Shown: positions 25,773 to 28,041 of the stretch, in pieces
Position numbering within the stretch: the first letter of the stretch is position 1
Layout: each line of letters begins with the position of its first letter
Assembly: GCA_046482735.1 (NCBI GenBank)
Contig: JAWOEL010000083.1
Location: forward strand, 1 to 28,041
Direction of reading: 5' to 3'
Length of the DNA: 28,041 bases
Source of the DNA: JAQICB01 sp046482735
GTDB lineage: Bacteria > Bacteroidota > Bacteroidia > Bacteroidales > UBA1715
Notes under the pieces: generated by a model
Told to the model about the DNA's origin: nothing
The model's input: only the letters and a program-made list of their open reading frames with translations
Database searches by the model: none
Program-made: the position numbers and the translations under genes

Positions 25773-25975
25773 TTGAAGCGGGGTAGTGGACTAAAATACA
25801 GCACCTTCACTCGCAATTAATTATATTTTGCTGTGTGCAATGTAGTATATGCAGGGCACACTTGGTTAAGTTGTTTTTACATTCGAAAAATACAAATTTT
25901 TTCAAAGAAAACAAATGTGCACGTGTGTTTGTATGTTCCGGGAGGTTAAAGTTTTCTACGGGTGAGGTAAGTGCC
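25773..25975. repeat. ~205-bp repeat, copy A, ending in a truncated group II intron start
   Basis: It matches 27627-27831 in the same orientation. Shared blocks are TTGAAGCGGGG, a GTGTG...CACAC hairpin, CACTTGGTTAAGTTGTTTT, AAAATACAAATTTTTTCAAA, and GGGAGGTTAAAG...CTACGGGTG...AGTGCC. The 19-base hairpin loop (25838-25856) is inverted relative to copy B. Similarity stops abruptly after AGTGCC. Confidence 0.8.
25923..25975 (+). mobile_element. truncated 5' end of a group II intron (candidate)
   Basis: Starts with GTGTG, then GGGAGGTTAAAG and CTACGGGTG, the same as the first 55 bases of the longer intron-like sequence at 27776. Nothing intron-like follows, so it would be a stub. Confidence 0.45.
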
Positions 25976-26046
25976 ATTTCTTCTATTTTCAATAAAAGTA
26001 CAGTTTTTTTCGGATACCGAAAAAAATGTGGAATTTTTATGTCTGT

Positions 26047-26210
26047 GTCTCAACCACAGCGTGGTTGTATGTCTGTAGAAAATCGTGCATCAGTATTATG
26101 TTATTTCACGATTTCGGAGGATGTCGTATGTTGTTGATGTATGAATCCTACAGATTCAGGTACACGATTTGTGTTTTTATTTCTACAGATATTCGACTCC
26201 TCCGGAGTCG
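26047..26210. repeat. palindrome-cluster repeat, copy 2 (164 bp)
   Basis: Direct repeat of 21124-21286 and the better preserved copy. The hairpins CAACCACAGCGTGGTTG and CGACTCCTCCGGAGTCG stand at its two ends. TCTGTAGAAA pairs with TTTCTACAGA and AAATCGTG with CACGATTT, closing a large multi-branched fold around the inner hairpins. It lies 62 bases beyond the higA stop. No coding potential. Confidence 0.85.
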
Positions 26211-26272
26211 TGTACATATCGGCAATGTGTTGGTTTATAGAAATGCATTCAATAATGTGCGTGGTGTTGGCG

Positions 26273-26824
26273 TTATACCAACTCCGTTTTTCTCAATCCG
26301 AGTTTTGGTTTGTTTAATTTTTCAATCGACTCTCTAACTTTTTCTCTTGTCTCTGATTGAAGAAAAGTAGGAATCAAGATATTCAGTTTAATTCCTAAAA
26401 TCCGATGAATAATCACCAAATCTTTAAGTGTAAACTGAGATAAACCATTTATCAGTTCGCTCATGTACGATTTTGGATGTCCCAAGATTAATCCTAAATC
26501 TTGCTGAGTCATATCATACTCTTTAAGTTTTTTTCTAATTGAATCTTTGCGCTTATTGATAAAAATTTGCTCATAATTAATAATCTCTTCAGCTTTATCA
26601 GACTCTTCTACTTGTAAATCAGAGATTTTATCAAAATCAGACCATTCCCTGTCTTCGTATTCTTTTATTAAATCACGAAGTTTTGTACGCAATGGTTTTA
26701 AATCCGGATTTTCATCTATCATCAAACGTAATTTGCGCTCAAGCAGAGATGCTTTTTCCAAATCATACTCATTCTCCAATCTTTCTATTTTCTCAATTTC
26801 TCTTATGTCAAAAATGTCTTTCAT
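26273..26824 (-). CDS. higA: HigA-like antitoxin (XRE helix-turn-helix)
   Basis: 183 residues. The first ~90 are charged and helical (EKIERLENEYDLEKASLLERKLRLM...), likely the toxin-binding part. Residues about 93-155 form a Cro/C1-type helix-turn-helix: KKLKEYDMTQQDLGLILGHPKSYMSELINGLSQFTLKDLVIIHRIL. It follows the toxin gene with a 12-base gap, the toxin-first order of higBA. In working systems HigA neutralises HigB and represses the operon promoter. The antitoxin frame is intact although the toxin is frameshifted, a common end state of such loci. It resembles the antitoxins in HTH-domain proteins of Bacteroidota and is not the short HigA of Proteobacteria. Confidence 0.82.
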   Translation of the reverse strand: MKDIFDIREIEKIERLENEYDLEKASLLERKLRLMIDENPDLKPLRTKLRDLIKEYEDREWSDFDKISDLQVEESDKAEEIINYEQIFINKRKDSIRKKLKEYDMTQQDLGLILGHPKSYMSELINGLSQFTLKDLVIIHRILGIKLNILIPTFLQSETREKVRESIEKLNKPKLGLRKTELV

Positions 26825-26836
26825 AATTACTATTTT

Positions 26837-27179
26837 TTAAATCCAGTTATTATCTCTCAACCATTTTTTAATTACACTCCGATTGTTTTTAAAAGTCAGT
26901 TCATAATCATTATGACTCCCTGCCCAAACAATCGTTGCTTCTCCGTTTTCTTCAAACTCAATCATAATCAAAGTGCGATGAATATTGATGTTGAAGAAAT
27001 AAAACTCTCCACCATAAACACAATCTGCATCAGGTCTTTTTTTCAGTCAAATCATGTGGCGTTTCCCAATTGCTATCCTCAATCTCAAAAATCAATTGTT
27101 GAACTGCTTTAACCAATTTTGAGTTTCCTTGATTTTTTCGAATCAATTTACCCAGAATGTGTTTATTAATAATTCTCAA
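26837..27179 (-). pseudogene. higB: HigB-like toxin, frameshifted in a poly-A run
   Basis: Read from a TTG at 27179-27177 (TTG AGA ATT ATT, i.e. xRIINKHILGKLIRKN), the frame gives a HigB_toxin-type N-terminus through SNWETPHDLTEKK, then stops. From one base shift within the AAAAAAA run at about 27042-27048 it continues PDADCVYGGEFYFFNINIHR, LIMIEFEENGEATIVWAGSHNDYE and ends KKWLRDNNWI. Removing one A restores a single frame of 114 codons. The text fits mRNA-cleaving toxins of the RelE/HigB superfamily. Either a pseudogene, a sequencing error in the homopolymer, or a gene rescued by slippage on the A run. The unusual TTG start also hints at decay, although TTG can work. It was too broken to appear as one open frame. 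Confidence 0.75.
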
Positions 27180-27206
27180 ATCATTTTTGTTTTAATCATT
27201 CTACGA

Positions 27207-27214
27207 CAAAGATA
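27207..27214 (-). promoter_or_regulatory. candidate Bacteroidota -7 element for higBA
   Basis: The minus strand reads TATCTTTG (TAnnTTTG), 27 bases before the TTG start of higB, placing the transcript start near 27200. Confidence 0.4.
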
Positions 27215-27626
27215 ATAAATAGTTCGGAAATAATCAGAACATATGGTTTTTTATTTACATATTACCAATCTTTGATAATGTATTAACGTGAGTTCGATAT
27301 AATTTTTGAGTTCAGAACGCATAAAAATAGTAAGATTCGATTAAAAATAATGAGTATTATCGGGATAAATCGAATTATTTTTACAGAACTTCATTTTCGG
27401 GCGAAACAGCATCATCAAGGCAAGTTGCAAACAGCGTGGTTTGTTTCCGGTTTTGTCCTTGAATATACGTACACATAATTCGGTCTGTTTTGTATTGTTT
27501 GATGCTTAAAAATACAAAAAAAATCTGAATTTTTGGGTAAAAAAATGGGGGGGGGTTAGACAGTCTGACGGTGGCAATATGGCATGAAGCGGATTGCGAA
27601 CGATTCACTATCAAACCGAGATGAAG
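27215..27626. other. intergenic region, no supported gene
   Basis: AT-rich DNA to about 27390, then mixed composition with a run of nine G (27546-27554) and an adjoining A run. A 77-codon minus-strand frame (27381-27614) and a 73-codon plus frame (27584-27805) cross it. Neither has protein-like text and the second overlaps the repeat, so neither is called. Confidence 0.5.
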
Positions 27627-27831
27627 TTGAAGCGGGGCAGAAACTTTCGAAAACCACTGAACCCCTTATTGGCTATACCGTGTGTGTGTGCCCTGCATAT
27701 ACTGCATTGCACACTTGGTTAAGTTGTTTTCAAATGGGAAAAATACAAATTTTTTCAAAGAAAACAAATTTGCCAGTGTGTTTTTTTTATGTTCTGGGAG
27801 GTTAAAGTCCTCTACGGGTGGGATTAGTGCC
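27627..27831. repeat. ~205-bp repeat, copy B
   Basis: Second copy of 25773-25975, same orientation. The hairpin GTGTG/CACAC has its 19-base loop (27691-27709) in the opposite orientation to copy A. Unlike copy A, the sequence continues past AGTGCC into structured intron-like RNA. Confidence 0.8.
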
Positions 27832-28041
27832 CTAACCGTTAGTAAGTCGCAAGGTGGTTAACCGTGAGGTTTGCACTAAAGGAAGCGAGACTACAAAATC
27901 CGGTGCTGACAGCTTGTCCCGATTATTTCGGGAAACAGAAACTGCATATGAGGTCCCGATTATCGTTTTTGTGCATATTTATAAATATGCTACAAAACGT
28001 ATATCGGGATAGATGCAGCAGCTATTGGACGGAAGAACCAG
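27776..28041 (+). mobile_element. 5' part of a group II intron (candidate), cut by the window edge
   Basis: Starts GTGTG, the 5' consensus of bacterial group II introns (GTGYG). It then carries text typical of domain I: GGGAGGTTAAAGTCCTCTAC, AAGTCGCAAGGTGGTTAACC, GTGAGGTTTGCACTAAAGGA, GGTGCTGACAG and GAAACAGAAACTGCATATGA followed by GG. Several stems are visible: GGAGG...CCTC, CCCGATTATTTCGGG at about 27919-27933, and a long arm at about 27956-28010 (TCCCGAT...ATCGGGA closing GCATATTTATAAATATGC). The reverse transcriptase-maturase that would confirm it lies beyond the window. The call rests on recalled resemblance to Bacteroidota introns and on the folding, not on a search. Confidence 0.55.

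Noticed and set aside
21124..26210. CRISPR array
   Set aside because: The repeats are 160-200 bp, only two copies each, and kilobases apart, with no spacer pattern.
25835..26337. Two plus-strand frames of about 100 codons across the repeats
   Set aside because: They cover hairpin-rich repeats present twice, and the two repeat copies do not preserve a common reading frame.
27381..27805. Possible genes around the nine-G run (phase-variable coding tract)
   Set aside because: No protein-like frame crosses the G run. It sits in intergenic sequence before a repeat.

Overview
Organism. The window reads as a low-GC member of the Bacteroidota, most likely Bacteroidales-like. Supporting signs are a type IX secretion (T9SS) type B C-terminal signal on one protein, a T9SS plug protein (DUF5103 family), a paired M16 peptidase arrangement, Bacteroidota-style purA, purM, pta, ackA and RlmD proteins, weak Shine-Dalgarno sites, and several exact matches to the Bacteroidota -7 promoter motif TAnnTTTG at sensible distances from starts. 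The first ~740 bases are visibly richer in GC. They hold the C-terminal part of an FtsH protease fused out of frame to a truncated purM, which looks like a chimeric join in the contig rather than a natural gene order.

Layout. 1-~740: foreign-looking segment with the 5' end of an unknown small coiled-coil protein and an FtsH C-terminal fragment, both on the minus strand. ~740-14544: a long run of minus-strand housekeeping genes. Read in the direction of transcription these are phosphohexomutase, phosphotransacetylase, acetate kinase, an FMN enoyl-reductase/nitronate monooxygenase, an active and an inactive M16 peptidase, a T9SS-exported surface protein, the (p)ppGpp synthetase/hydrolase Rel, purA, a small secreted protein and purM. 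14730-19677: an RlmD-type rRNA methyltransferase (-), a YdjM-like membrane protein (+), the T9SS plug protein (+) and a membrane-anchored metallophosphoesterase (-).

19825 to the end is an accessory region. It begins with a decayed Fic gene that has two in-frame stops, an internal deletion, a changed catalytic glycine and a lost terminator codon. A compact three-gene restriction-modification-like operon follows: an XRE control protein, a 1007-residue N6-adenine methyltransferase and a separate PD-(D/E)XK nuclease. Next comes a HigBA toxin-antitoxin pair whose toxin is frameshifted in a poly-A run. Two repeat families separate these modules: a ~163 bp cluster of palindromes (21124-21286 and 26047-26210) and a ~205 bp repeat (25773-25975 and 27627-27831). 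The latter ends in what looks like the 5' end of a group II intron. The right-hand copy continues into structured intron RNA up to the window edge.

How it works together. pta and ackA interconvert acetyl-CoA and acetate with ATP formation. Rel, purA and purM concern guanine/adenine nucleotides and alarmone. The T9SS plug and the type B cargo protein belong to one export route. The right-hand third is defence and toxin genes shuffled between repeats. The most notable signals are the control-protein/methylase/nuclease operon bounded by direct repeats, a 19-nt hairpin loop that is inverted between two repeat copies, and a pair of mutually exclusive hairpins downstream of the nuclease gene. No tRNA, rRNA or CRISPR array was seen.
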